Assembly (NCBI GenBank): GCA_014058105.1
Contig: JACGCM010002784.1
Coordinates: forward strand, 1,488,001-1,552,000
Length of the DNA stretch: 64,000 bases
From: Kingdonia uniflora
Taxonomy: Eukaryota > Streptophyta > Magnoliopsida > Ranunculales > Circaeasteraceae
Direction: 5' to 3'
Shown here: positions 24,209 through 34,263 of the stretch, in pieces
How the letters are laid out: each line of letters starts with the position of its first letter
How positions within the stretch are numbered: the stretch's first letter is position 1
The notes under the pieces: model-generated
What the model saw: the letters and a program-made list of their open reading frames with translations, nothing else
Databases searched by the model: none
What the model was told of the DNA's origin: nothing
Translations under genes and position numbers: made by a program

Positions 24209-24990
24209 ATGGGTAGGTCATCTGTTAATGAGGTTTCGACCTCTAGTAGGAAGAATAAGTCTGATAGCGAAGGAGAAGGGGGATTGGAACAATTTCCAGG
24301 TTTTCCTTGTCTGTTTGTGTCTTATCCTTCGGGTTCTGATGCTTTCAGAGAAATTTGTAAAGCCAAGGGGGCAATAGGAGGTAAGTGGGGTAAATTTGTA
24401 GAGTTTGTCAGCAGACAGTTTAGGGGTTGTACGGTAGTAAAGGGGGAGGAGTATTTTTATTTGTTGGTAGATTTGGAAGCAGAAAAATGAGATAGAGGTA
24501 TAGATAAATCGATCTCGTTAGAGTATTTTGATGGAGATGTTCGGAGTGACCTTTCGGAGGGCTTTCTATGTTACCAATCTCAATTAGAGTATGGGTTGTG
24601 CCTCCTCCTCACCAATTTGTCGAAGGGGGTAATAAATGCAATTGGGGCATGTCCCATTCAAATGAATAGGAATATGTGGGAGGTCATAACTGTATGTGAC
24701 CATCTGAATAATAGGTGGGAAAGGGAAAATAAAGTGAGGAGGATAGCCCCTGAGAACATTCTACAGTTTTATGGGGTAAAGAATTTTAAGGCCAGTGGGG
24801 GGTCGTACTTCTGTGCGAGCGTTACTTAGCGTCATTTTTTTTATCTGAATTCTACAGGTCGAACATGAAATGACAACATCATATGGGTAAAGGATAATTG
24901 CCTTTAAAGAGATGACGAGGAACTTTTGGACCTCTGATTTAGATCTATAAAGCAAAGTAAGTATAGACATGCATATAAAGAATTATTGTT
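24209..24990 (+). pseudogene. Element C antisense gene, conserved globular region
   Basis: The frame reads MGRSSVNEVSTSSRKNKSDS, EQFPGFPCLFVSYPSGSDAF, REICKAKGAIGGKWGKFVEF, then QLEYGLCLLLTNLSKGVINA, NKVRRIAPENILQFYGVKNF and NDNIIWVKDNC. Stops occur at 24488 and beyond. The same blocks are found on the minus strand of element B at 18.0-18.7 kb. 'L...FYGV' followed by 'W' and 'N.N.IWV' is a pattern seen in plant proteins annotated as putative gypsy-type transposon proteins. A donor-like GTAAGT occurs at about 24957. Confidence 0.6.
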
Positions 24991-25037
24991 ATGTTTCTTT
25001 GACAAGTATAGTTGATAGAAAAATATGTTTATTGCAG

Positions 25038-26235
25038 GTGTGAAGTCTACAGTGGAAAGGAAAAAGTCTTTGTTGGACGAGATCGCATTAGAGAAGACTG
25101 AACTCGAACTGGTTTTGGGGGAACTCGGCCTGAGCAGAAAGAAGAGACTTGAAAGTAGGTCGAAAAAGGTTGTAAAGGCTTAGTCTACTAGGTCGATGAC
25201 GGGTGTCGAAGAAGGAACAAGGCAAACAAGTGGGGATGAGGTTCGAGCTAAGACTCTTGGGTTGGGCAGTTCAGCTCAACCTAACCTTACGATGAGCAAA
25301 ATAGCCCACAAGTTTTTGAAGAGAAAGATAAAAAAGGTTTTGCCGGCCTCTGGTACCATAGTCACTGGTGAGGTCATGCAAGGGAAGAGGAAGAGGGTTG
25401 AGCCTTTGGGGGGATCAGGAGAGAAGGTTGCTGAGGGGCGATCTATTTCAGGGGATGACCTCAAAGTGGTCGAGGAAAGGGCTAGGTTAGCAATTCTACA
25501 AGGAAAGGAAGACACGAACCATATGGTAAGCTTATATTATCAGATAGAAATGTTTTATATACTTCGATCTAGTAACTGAGGTCGATATAATTTTTACAGG
25601 TTGTTCGCCTTATCAATGGGATTTGGCTCGGTATAGAAGAACAGGAATCCGAGCTGAAATAGGCGAAGAACGAGCTGGAGAAAAACCTGGATTGAGCCAA
25701 GACCGATACCCTGAAATAAGTCAAGCAGTTGAAGGCTACTCATGCCGTGGCGATTGGCAAGTTATAGGCCAAGGTAAAGACTAATTTTGACGAGACGGCT
25801 GAGGAGCGTGACAGACTAGGTCATCACCTGATGCTGAAGGGCTACTCTCAGGAGGAGGTGGATGCCATTAAGGCCGATACCTATGCCGAGGAAGAAGAGA
25901 AGGAAGCAGAAGTATTGGGGGTTGTGGACGGTTTGGATGGTGTCTCCCCCCAAACAGTGCTTGATAACCAAGGGGACGATGTTGAGCTCCCTGTAGATAG
26001 AAGTGAGAAGGTAGGGTAAACACGTGTTTTCTGAATATTTGTAAGTTGTAAACTTTTGTGCGGGAAAGGAACTTCTGTATGTTAACTTTGCTTATAAATC
26101 TTTTGTAGGTAGTTAAAGAGATGAGTCTCAGGATAAATGACCTAGAATCTGGACTTGCCAGGGAAATAGAGACCTCAAAGGCCCTGTTGTCTGCGCAAGC
26201 AGAGTTGCAGGCTAAATTTGAAATAGGTTGCTTAA
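25038..26235 (+). pseudogene. Element C antisense gene, charged region with introns
   Basis: Exon-like blocks are separated by short intron-like gaps. The first block ends in ...HMV at about 25527 before GTAAGC, and the next starts after TTTTTACAG at about 25600 (gap about 76 bp). Another gap has TTTTGTAG at about 26108. The protein pieces are Lys/Glu-rich: RARLAILQGKEDTNHM-like sequence, then LVMLKGYSQEEVDAIKADTY, AEEEEKEAEVLGVVDGL, then SLRINDLESGLAREIETSKA. Introns are in the sense of this gene and therefore antisense to the retroelement transcript. Confidence 0.55.
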
Positions 26236-26509
26236 TCTTCGTGTTATACCAATGCTAAGTTAAGTAAATAGGATAAAAATGCATAGTAAAAATCTAACGC
26301 TATTAATACAGAGTAGGATATCGAAAGTGTGTACCTTGTATGCCGAAAGAATATTAGTGAAGTGCTTATCTGAAAATGGACTCCAAACTTTTCATCTAAA
26401 AGTATTTAGAAACAGATGCCTAGAACCCATGTAGTCTCTTAAAATGTTGTATATATATGAAGAAATTATACTTTTTGAATCGAACTGTACTAAATTGTCG
26501 TTATTTGTC

Positions 26510-27917
26510 TTAGGTCAAATTAGATGCATCTCGCGTACGTGAGGATCACGTACTCATGTGCAATTAGGAATTTGTGGAGCAGTTCGATAGGATGGACGAG
26601 GCGAATGAGAACTGGGAGGATCAATAGGTAAAAGTACACTTCAGACTAGAGAAGTTGAATCAGGTCGTATCTGATATGACTCGTCAGGTCGAGGAGAAAG
26701 ATTTTGGGATTAAGATGGGATTAGAAGATTTATCCGAAGCAATAGAGCGTGCCGAGAATCTTCAACGTCCTGTTGATGCACTGGCTGTGAAGGGTAAGCA
26801 GGCAAATATGGCTCAATACCGTATTCAGGCGTTGGAACGAACTGAGGAATTATGCCGATTTGATCTCAATAGTTGCAGGATCGAGCTGGAGCGAATGTGA
26901 CAAAAATTCATTGAAAAAGATGACGAGTTGAGGGTAGCTCGGGAAAGGCTATTAGCATCGGAGGCCGTAGCTGAACATTTGCAAACAACCCTCCCCGCCA
27001 AGGATATGGAATTCCAAGAAATGCAGCACAGTTGCGATGGTTTAAACGAGATAGTCGCTCGACTTAAAGGCGAAAGGGATCAAGCCATTGCTCGTGCCAA
27101 GAAAGCTGAGGCTAAAGTGTACTCTGGGGGATGTAGAACTGTGATTAAGGCTCCTCTAGTTCAAGGGGATGTTGTTAGTCTCTTAGGTCATATTAGAGAG
27201 CTAAAAGGTGATGTATCTCGAATTTAAGGGCATGTTCAGAGGGGAAATGTGGACTTGAGGGAATGTCAGCATAAGCTGGACGCTGCTCTTATCAGGGAGA
27301 AAATTTTGGAGGGGGAGTTAAGAGCTAATGATTCACTAGTGAGGAGAAAGGATAAACTATTGAAGGATCTGCCCGCGAGAGAGGAGTTGAACGCTGAGCT
27401 TGGGATGCTCCATGCTCGGGTAGTAGAATTACAAGCCATGAACTTTGCTGAGTCGGAGCAGTATATTTCCAAATTGAAAGAAGATGCCATTCGCTACGAT
27501 AGGATTGATGTAGATAGAAATGCTTGGAAGGATACTTGTGCTAGTGTAAAGGTACGTCACGTGAGGTTGAAGGCTAGATTTGTAAAAGCGGTAGTACCTG
27601 ATGTGGCTCGATCTGACTTGTTAAAGGTGATTGTTACATATTTTGTAGAAGAAGTTAAAAGGCTTGAGTCAGAACGAGATACCTTGCTCAAAACTTTGTC
27701 AGATAAGGGATGTACCTATGGAGCCGAGATAGATCGAGATAACTATCTGGGCGTCATGGAGACCCAACTGGGCCCTCGAGCTACTGACTTAGTAGAACGA
27801 GGTAGGGTTGCTGTGGCTCGCGAAGTGAAAGATAGACCTCTTGATGATGTGGGGGAAAGCATTGCTAACACTTCATCGATAGAAAAAAAAATCTTTTATA
27901 ATATGATTTTGACCTAA
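26510..27917 (+). pseudogene. Element C antisense gene, long coiled-coil C-terminus
   Basis: Three long open stretches in the same or nearby frames (26655-26900, 26928-27227, 27249-27917) give a heptad-rich protein: LNQVVSDMTRQVEEKDFGIK, ARERLLASEAVAEHLQTTLP, LNEIVARLKGERDQAIARAK, DLRECQHKLDAALIREKILE and LARVVELQ-like segments. Only two internal stops (about 26898 and 27225) separate them. It corresponds to the minus-strand coiled coil of element B (15.3-17.4 kb). A structural, self-associating protein is likely; the function is unknown. Confidence 0.65.
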
Positions 27918-27929
27918 AAATAAGTGAAA

Positions 27930-28990
27930 ATGTTGCAGACAGATTGTTATAGATGAAAGCTAGTATGACCATTGCTTTATCATGTGTCTGGTGGGATCCT
28001 TGATATAAAACAAATTTTTACATTCGTTCTAATTGCAGAAATATAGGGGGGTTGTTAGACCAAGTATTATCCTTGACCTAGGCTTATAGAAATGTCGCAG
28101 ACATATTGAAAGAGATGAAAACTAGTATAACCTTTGCCTTATCTTATGCCTGGTTATGTCTTTGATGTGAGGCAAGGTTTTATACTTGTCACAATCGCAG
28201 AGCTATAGAGATTCAGCTGAACCAAGCTGTATGCTCAATCCAGCCTATTGGTTTAGACCAAACAAGTTGTAAAAGCTGAAGACTTGTATTACCTATGTCT
28301 TATCTCTTGCTTGGCTCTTTGAAGTTGAACAAGTTTCCAAACTTGCCACCCTCGCCGATATGTATAGATTCAGCTGAACTAAGTTGTATGCTCGATCCAT
28401 CCTACTGGTGTAGACCAAACAAGTTGTAAAAGATGAAGACTAGTATTACCTATGTCTTATCTCTTACTTGGCTCTTTGAAGTTGAACAAGTTTTCACACT
28501 TGCCACCCTTGCTGATATGTATAGATTCAACTGAACCAAGTTGTATGCTTGATCCAGCCTACTGGTGTAGGCCAAACAAGTTGTAATAGATGAAGACTAG
28601 TATTACATATCTCTTATCTCTTGCTTGGCTCTTTGAAGTTGAACAAGTTTTCACACTTGCCACCCTCGCCGATATGTATAGATTCAGCTGAACCAAGTTG
28701 TATGCTCGATCCAGCCTACTGGTGAAGACCAAACAAGTTGTAAAAGATAAAAACTAGTATTACCTATGTATTATCTCTTGCTTGGCTCTTTGAAGTTGAA
28801 CAAGTTTTCACACTTGCCACCCTCGCCGATATGTATAGGTTCAGCTGAACCAAGTTGTATGCTCGATCCAGCCTACTGGTGTAGACCAAACAAGTTGTAA
28901 AAGATGAAGACTAGTATTACCTATGTCTTATCTCTTGCTTGGCTCTTTGAAGTTGAACAAGTTTTTACACTTGCCACCCTCACCGATATG
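27930..28990 (-). repeat. 157-bp tandem array in element C
   Basis: The anchor CTTGCCACC recurs at 28342, 28499, 28656, 28813 and 28970, an exact 157-bp period. Two more diverged units extend back to about 27930. The unit includes TTCAGCTGAACCAAGTTGTA and GACTAGTATTACCTATGTCT. The array lies between the antisense gene and integrase, the same place as the 44-bp array of element B. Confidence 0.95.
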
Positions 28991-29559
28991 TAGTGGCAGA
29001 AGCTAACAAAGTTCCTCGATCGAACTTATGAAATGTGGATTGTAAGCTAGTATTATTTATGCCTGAATCTGTGGAATGTGAATGAATGTTTCGTGAAAAG
29101 ATTGACATTATGGAAAAAAAAACTTTCATTGATAAGTTCAGAATTTATATTGTATGGAGATAAGAATCTTACTTTTGGAATTGATAACAAACATCAAAAC
29201 ATGGAAATGGAGTAGTGAGATGACTAACGATAGTATTGTTTCAGTCGTCTAGTGTTCCAAGGATTTGAAATGGGGACACCCTCTTCGGTCATGAGATAGT
29301 ATGATCTCAGGCCTGAGAGACCTGTGATAATGAATGAACCCTCCCAATTGTCGGCTAATTTTTCAGCGTGAGGCCCTTTGTGATGTTGAGGAATTTCTTA
29401 TAGGACGAGATCTTTGATATGGAAGGTGCGGCTCCTGACTCGGTTATTGTAAGACCTGGATAGCATATGATGGTATCAACCTAGGTTAGCGATGCCACGT
29501 TCCCTGGTTTCATCTATCATATTGAGGTTGCAAGCCAATTCGAACTTATTTTCCTCGTC

Positions 29560-30180
29560 AGTTAACGCGTAATACCGAACTAGATGGTGATATTCAGAAG
29601 GAATGACTGCCTCAATGCCATAAGAAAGGAAGAATGGAGTACACCCCGTGGACTGTCAGGGAGTAGTTCGATACGCCCACATGACGTGAGGTAGCTCGCG
29701 GACCCAATTGTATTTTTTCTGTGAGTGAAGCCATTTTTTGAGTACATCCAGGATGGTTTTGTTGGTGATTTCAGCTTGGCCATTGCCTTGAGCATAGTAT
29801 GGGTTTGATGGCGAATGGATGATATTGTGGTGATTTAGAAAGGTTACGACCATTTTTCCCACGAATTGGGGCCCGTTATCGATTCGAATTAGGTTGGGGC
29901 ACCCGAATCGAGTGATTATGTGGTTCCAGATAAAAAAGATGACCTCTTCTTCTTTGGTTTGACATAGTGGAATTGCTTCTACCCATTTTATAAAATAATT
30001 GGTAGCTATGAGTAGGTGGCGGTGATTACCTAGAGAGTTAGGGAATTTTCCGATGAGGTCTAGTGCACATCTCTTGAATGGCCAGAAAACCTTGCTTACA
30101 TGGAGCCCGAGCGCAGGGGAGTATATCATATTTCCATGTCTCTTGCCGGTATCACATCTGCGGGAATACTCTTCTGCTTA
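29560..30180 (-). pseudogene. Element C integrase
   Basis: The minus-strand frame from 30129 gives MIYSPALGLHVSKVFWPFKR, CALDLIGKFPNSLGNHRHLL, FIKWVEAIPLCQTKEEEVIF, ITRFGCPNLIRIDNGPQFVG, SPSNPYYAQGNGQAEITNKT and HSQKKYNWVRELPHVMWAYR. DDE residues are D (ALDLIG), D (RIDNG) and E (GQAEITN), all present. It is better preserved than the copy in element B. The HHCC-like zinc region just upstream (30.15-30.3 kb) is broken. Confidence 0.9.
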
Positions 30181-30429
30181 CTTGCGCATGCCAGGCCAGA
30201 ATACTCCCTGAGTTATTGCTCTATTTGCAAATGATCTACCTGTGTCGTGGGAGCTACAAGTTCCTTCGTGTAATTCGTGGAGCATCTCGTTTGCTTTCGA
30301 TTTTGAGAGGCACTTAAGATAAGGTCCTATAACGGATAGACAGTAAAGCCTGCCATTTTGAGCAATGTACCGTTTTGAGTTGTTGATCAGTTGTCTGTGT
30401 TTTTTCGGATCTGTTGGAAGTGGTCCGTC

Positions 30430-31037
30430 GCATTTGTTGTCGACGCCGAGGTAATCTAAGAAAGGCTTTTGTCAATCGTTGTTTCTTCCTCTATCGCCCC
30501 TAGTGCTGATCGTGCATACTGATATGTGATCAATGCTGGGGGTTAAAATAATTTTGATATGTAGATATCGATCTTCTGTACCCAAGTCCCCAGCTAGATA
30601 CGCCAAGGAATCGGCGTGTTTGTTCTCCCCTCGAGGAAGAAATTTGAGAGTCACTTTCGCGAACTTACTCATCCTATCTGCAATGAGGGCCGCGTATTCT
30701 TCCCATTCTTCTTGTACTGCTCGGAATAATGATGAACGATGAGTAATGAATTTGTGTAAACTGAGAGTTCGGGGACGTCAAGCTCAAAAGCGAGGTTGAG
30801 TCCGTGAATGAGAGCTTCATATTTGGTGACATTATTTGAGGCTTCAAAATCCAGGCGGATTGATTTCTCAATTCTGTCATTTGAAGGGGTAATCAAAACG
30901 ATCCTGATTCCTGACCCTGCGGGTTCTGCTGATCTATCGGTGAGAAGCCTCCACCCTGACGTAGTAATCCAGTCAGCTCGTTCATCGAATGGCTTGGGAG
31001 GTGGATTTTTGTCAATTGAAGTTCGAGCTCGACGCAT
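30430..31037 (-). pseudogene. Element C aRH-type RNase H fused to a gag stub
   Basis: PPPKPFDERADWITTSGWRL, AEPAGSGIRIVLITPSNDRI, RLDFEASNNVTKYEALIHGL, and in the next piece FLPRGENKHADSLAYLAGDL match the aRH-like segment of element B. Directly upstream, gag residues (ELELQLTKI, ending at about 31015) run into this domain with no protease or RT between. The deletion junction is thus near 31015. The catalytic 'DGS' equivalent reads DRS. Confidence 0.75.
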
Positions 31038-31141
31038 TTCTCTGCTTCTACATGGAGATTCGCGCGTAACTCAGTGAGTTGTCCCGGATCCACAAAAATT
31101 TCGAGCTGAGTTCCTACGGCCTGTCGTCTAGAAGAAACCAT
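31016..31141 (-). pseudogene. Element C gag N-terminal stub
   Basis: MVSSRRQAVGTQLEIFVDPG then QLTELRANLHVEAEKCVELE matches the element B gag start (MVTSRRPATG, LTELRANLHAKIEKYSELE). It begins about 55 bp after the primer-binding site. The remainder of gag is deleted. Confidence 0.75.
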
Positions 31142-31213
31142 AGTTGAAAATTATAATGAAAGACTGCTTTAGGATATTGTGGATATGCAATCTTTCACAC
31201 AGATGGCGCCAAA

Positions 31214-31792
31214 TGTAATGGTCAAATTCTATTGCTCGATACGATTAGGTATTAGTTATCACACCAATGATCATGTAACATTATGATAATGGAAAACAAG
31301 AAATTTAAACAGGTATTTGTAGCGTGGAAAATCTTTGAATAAGTAAAAAACCACGACCTCGTATGGAGGAATTTTGTAAAAGTATCTTTATAGCTTTGAG
31401 TGGAAATCTTTATTACAAGTGATCTCTGGAATATATAAATGACTTTGATCTCATAAATAAGAAGTTTTAGTAATTTTTCTGGTCATTGTCTCTTCTGGAA
31501 CTTCTCCTTTTTATAGGCTTTTCCCACAGCTGTTTATCGTGTTGGAGCGCATCTTCTGCATAATGTGGTTAGTGGCGGTTAACTGAATAACTGACAAATT
31601 CATTGGAGACAGGTACCTTCGGCTGAATAATATTTTTCGAGTTTAGTTCGATGTAGCTTCTTATGTAGTTCGTGGGGTTGGTTAGAATGTTTGACTTGAG
31701 TGTTGTGTGCTGAAATTGCGTGAGCTTGAGATGGAGGTAGATCGAACTGAATGAGCTCAATTACGAGTGAGGTCGAGGAATAAGTCCCTACA
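31214..31792 (-). repeat. Element C 5' LTR
   Basis: In its own orientation this LTR starts TGTAGGGAC and ends CCATTACA, the same terminal eight bases as the 5' LTR of element B. It has a TATA-like GCCTATAAAAAGG near plus-strand 31520-31530. The primer-binding site lies immediately left. Confidence 0.92.
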
Positions 31793-31799
31793 ACTTCCA

Positions 31800-32218
31800 A
31801 TCTCCATCTCCCTCCTATACCACCATTGCCTCTTCCTCTGTAACCCCCATCAACATAGAGTTGATTAAGATAAAATGGAGTCCTACCTTATAATCCAGTC
31901 ATTTAGAAGATACTGGCGATACTGCCTCACAATTACACTGGCTCCCACATCTGTCTCCTCAATGTTATCCTCCGTAAGGATGCGGTGACACCTCCAACGT
32001 TCCTCGCCTGTCAAGACCACGCAATAAAATCTCCACATACAGTAATAGTCTTCCTCAGCTTCGGCCCTTCTTCTTCCGACATACCGTGATATCGGTGGAA
32101 CGGGAATTGGGGTGGGCATCTCCAAAGATTGATCCCCGAAGTATCTTAACTTGAATCTCTGCATCTCAGCAAAAACTCTTTCTTCATACGCCATTCTCGG
32201 AGTCTTCACCATTATCAC
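31800..32218 (-). pseudogene. Element B antisense gene, first conserved ORF (cut by element C)
   Basis: The open frame of 111 codons (32218-31883) reads MIMVKTPRMAYEERVFAEMQ, RFKLRYFGDQSLEMPTPIPV, AEAEEDYYCMWRFYCVVLTG and VIVRQYRQYLLNDWIIR. A donor-like AAGGTAGGAC follows near 31888. A Gly-rich stretch (GGYRGRGNGG in one frame, about 31810-31850) comes next, and then element C interrupts the gene. It is homologous to 21781-22080. Stop-free length and cross-copy conservation argue for former coding function. Confidence 0.65.
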
Positions 32219-32535
32219 TCAAGAATCCCAGAGGATTTTTCAACAATAGCGTACTTTGCCAGAATCCACGGTACAGGTACTATTTATATAACCCTCGTAT
32301 TTAATGCCCAGGAACATTTCCAAAGCAGTCATTATTCAAAACAGAACCACTCTTAGAACCCCAAGCGTCCATTACATCAATATTTTCCATCGTCATTCAA
32401 TACAGATACATCCCTCTATAAAAACACATTCCCATTTCCAAACCAATCAAATCATCATTAAATGCATAATTTCTTTTCAACTTCTACCGCCACTACAAGG
32501 GTTCTTTCTCAACCAAAGTCACTCGTGCCTTCAGT
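32219..32535. other. Element B end region before its 3' LTR
   Basis: This is the putative promoter side of the antisense gene. The last bases (TTTCTCAACCAAAGTCACTC and on) match element C at about 21545-21515, but the purine tract GCGAGGGGGCGAT present in C is absent here: the sequence goes from GTGCCTTCAG directly into the LTR. Confidence 0.6.
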
Positions 32536-33113
32536 TGGAAGGGCCTACCCTTTGACCTAGCCCAATTCGAACTACCTCAATATCAAACTCACGCATTTTA
32601 CACATGACATGAATAGTCAGTATTGACACCTATACCACGAACTGATAAAGAATATAGATCGAGCACAACATAATAAGATGGGCAAGTTAAAGACACCTGT
32701 CCCCCACGAAATCAAAAGTTACACAGTCAACCACCACTTATCTTATTGTTTGGAGAATGTGCTTCAACACAATAACGAGCTGTGGGTAAAGTCTATATAA
32801 GGAAAAAGTTCCAAAATAGACAGGGATCAAAAAATACTAAGAAAAACTAGATTTTCTATACTCTAAAAACTTTTTATTTACAAGATCAAGTATTTCTAGT
32901 TCGAGAGATCACTTGTAATACGATATCAGTATCAAACAATAAAAGTTACTGTTACTAAAACCATCAACTTGAGGTTGTGGTTTTTACCTATTCAAAGGTC
33001 TTCCACGCTAAATCACATGTGTTATTTCTTGTTTTACATTAGTTTTTGTCATAGGTACATTGGTGTAAGAGCTAATTCAGAGCCATTTCGAGCTTCAGAA
33101 TTAGACCATTGTA
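32536..33113 (+). repeat. Element B 3' LTR
   Basis: This is a direct copy of 7649-8226 of identical length (578 bp) with scattered substitutions. It ends CCATTGTA and is followed by the duplication GTTAT. Confidence 0.93.
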
Positions 33114-33390
33114 GTTATCAGTGATGGTACTACTGTAACAGCTAAGAAGAAAGGGTTAACAACCAGTTCTGTTGCTCGTGTGTACATGTTATATGTTCTT
33201 AGTTAATTTTTATTTCCCACAAAAAAGGGCACTGATGTAAGTGTACGGTATATTGATTTGTTTGCCAATGACAAAATGGCAAAGATGTGGTCATGGGGAT
33301 TAATAGTTCTTGTGCACATGTATCACAATCTCGGTACAGCATCTCGAGCTGATGGGAGGCAATTTACATGTTTTACCACGCTACTCGAGG
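33114..33390 (+). pseudogene. PMD exon, 3' half
   Basis: This continues the exon broken at 7648: ISDGTTVTAKKKGLTTSSVA, RVYMLYVLS, a TAA at about 33209, then FLFPTKKGTDVSVRYIDLFA and KMWSWGLIVLVHMYHNLGTA. It ends GRQFTCFTTLLE before a GT donor. The PMD landmarks 'AR.YlLYllg..LFpd..gt.V.vryl.ll', 'ysWG.avLA.LYr.Lc.a' and 'G...LLq' are all there. Only a single stop spoils the reading. Confidence 0.85.
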
Positions 33391-33533
33391 TGATTCCCGT
33401 ACTCCTTTACTACTGTTGTATACATGTAGTAGTAGTTATTCCCATAGTTTTGAGATATCAATTGCCACAATGATAACTTATTTCCAATTTTGAACTGGCT
33501 TTTCGATAAGCATTTACTGATTGAATGTATGAG

Positions 33534-34077
33534 TGATCCAGGAGGATCTGATGAAGACATGAAGGTTTTTAAGTTTCTATTCGAACAAAATTGTTTCTGT
33601 TCGAATACATTTCTACCTGATGGGTTTTATTCGAACAGACTTGTTTCTGTTCGAATACATTTCTGCCTGATGGGTTTTATTCGAACAGACTTGTTTCTGT
33701 TCGAATACATTTTTGCCTGATGGGTTTTATTCGAATAGATTTTTGTCTATTCGAATACACTATATTTTATTCGAACAAAAACTTATTTTGTTCGAACAGA
33801 GGTGCGATTCAAACTTTTTCCTTTTGGCGGTGGTTGTATTTTGAGGGGTGTTTTTACCTCGAGATACGTATTTTTAGTATTTTAGGTTCCCTAGTATATA
33901 AATGGGACTTAGGTTATTTCTTTTCAATGTTAGATCTGAAAGAGAGAAGAGAGAAACCTAGGGTTTCTTCTCATAATTACTTCGTTTTGAGTAATCAAAT
34001 TTTTTATTTTTCTAAAACGATTGGTGTTATTCGCTATTTTTCTACTAATACAAGTTTTTCAATCGCATTGTGGATTA
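33534..34077 (+). repeat. Element D 5' LTR with internal 50-bp TTCGAA repeats
   Basis: Within the LTR, TCGAATACAT recurs at 33601, 33651, 33701 and (as TCGAATACAC) 33751, an exact 50-bp period. Each unit has two TTCGAA sites 20-30 bp apart. A TATA box AGTATATAAA lies near 33893 and GAGAGAAACCTAGGGTTTC near 33950. The same repeats appear in the 3' LTR, more degenerate. Confidence 0.93.
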
Positions 34078-34263
34078 AGTGGTATCAATTTTCTACTTGC
34101 TATCTTCGGGGCTTGATTGGGGTTTATGGTCTCTACACGTGACTGACTCAAGCAAATGAAGGAGAAGCTAGCGAGTCCGTTAAAGATCCATCGCAAACCT
34201 AATTTGAAGAAGAAAGATAATTTGGAGATGGGCGATCCCAACGAGAGACTCACGGTTTAAGAA

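Larger units (their letters stand above)
20902..31792 (-). mobile_element. Element C: deleted Tat-like retrotransposon with antisense gene (inner copy)
   Basis: The element is in minus orientation. The 5' LTR is on the right (31214-31792), the 3' LTR on the left (ending at 21492). The primer site TGGCGCCATCTGTGTGA lies at 31211-31195 and a polypurine tract GCGAGGGGGCGAT lies just before the 3' LTR (about 21493-21505). The probable duplication is ACTTC (20897-20901 and 31793-31797); the left junction carries about 12 extra bases, so that edge is uncertain. A gag start is fused directly to RNase H, so most of gag, all protease and all RT are gone. RNase H, integrase, a 157-bp array and a long antisense gene remain. 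It lies inside the antisense gene of element B. Confidence 0.85.
7649..33113 (+). mobile_element. Element B: Tat-like Ty3/gypsy retrotransposon with antisense gene (outer copy)
   Basis: LTRs of 578 bp lie at 7649-8226 and 32536-33113. They begin TGGAAGGGCC and end CCATTACA/CCATTGTA. A perfect duplication GTTAT lies at 7644-7648 and 33114-33118. Gag, protease, RT, RNase H and integrase follow in gypsy order on plus (8.3-13.6 kb), all broken by stops. Next come a 44-bp tandem array (about 14.0-14.9 kb) and a long minus-strand gene (15.3-18.8 kb, starting at 32.2 kb on the far side of element C). Extra antisense ORFs and 3' tandem arrays are known from the Tat lineage (Grande, Retand and relatives); lineage assignment rests on this layout. 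Element C is inserted at 20902-31792. Without C the element is about 14.6 kb. Confidence 0.9.

Noticed and set aside
7649..33113. Reading 7.6-33 kb as one retroelement with bidirectional genes
   Set aside because: A second LTR pair (about 20914-21492 and 31214-31792), its own primer site and purine tract show two nested elements of opposite orientation.
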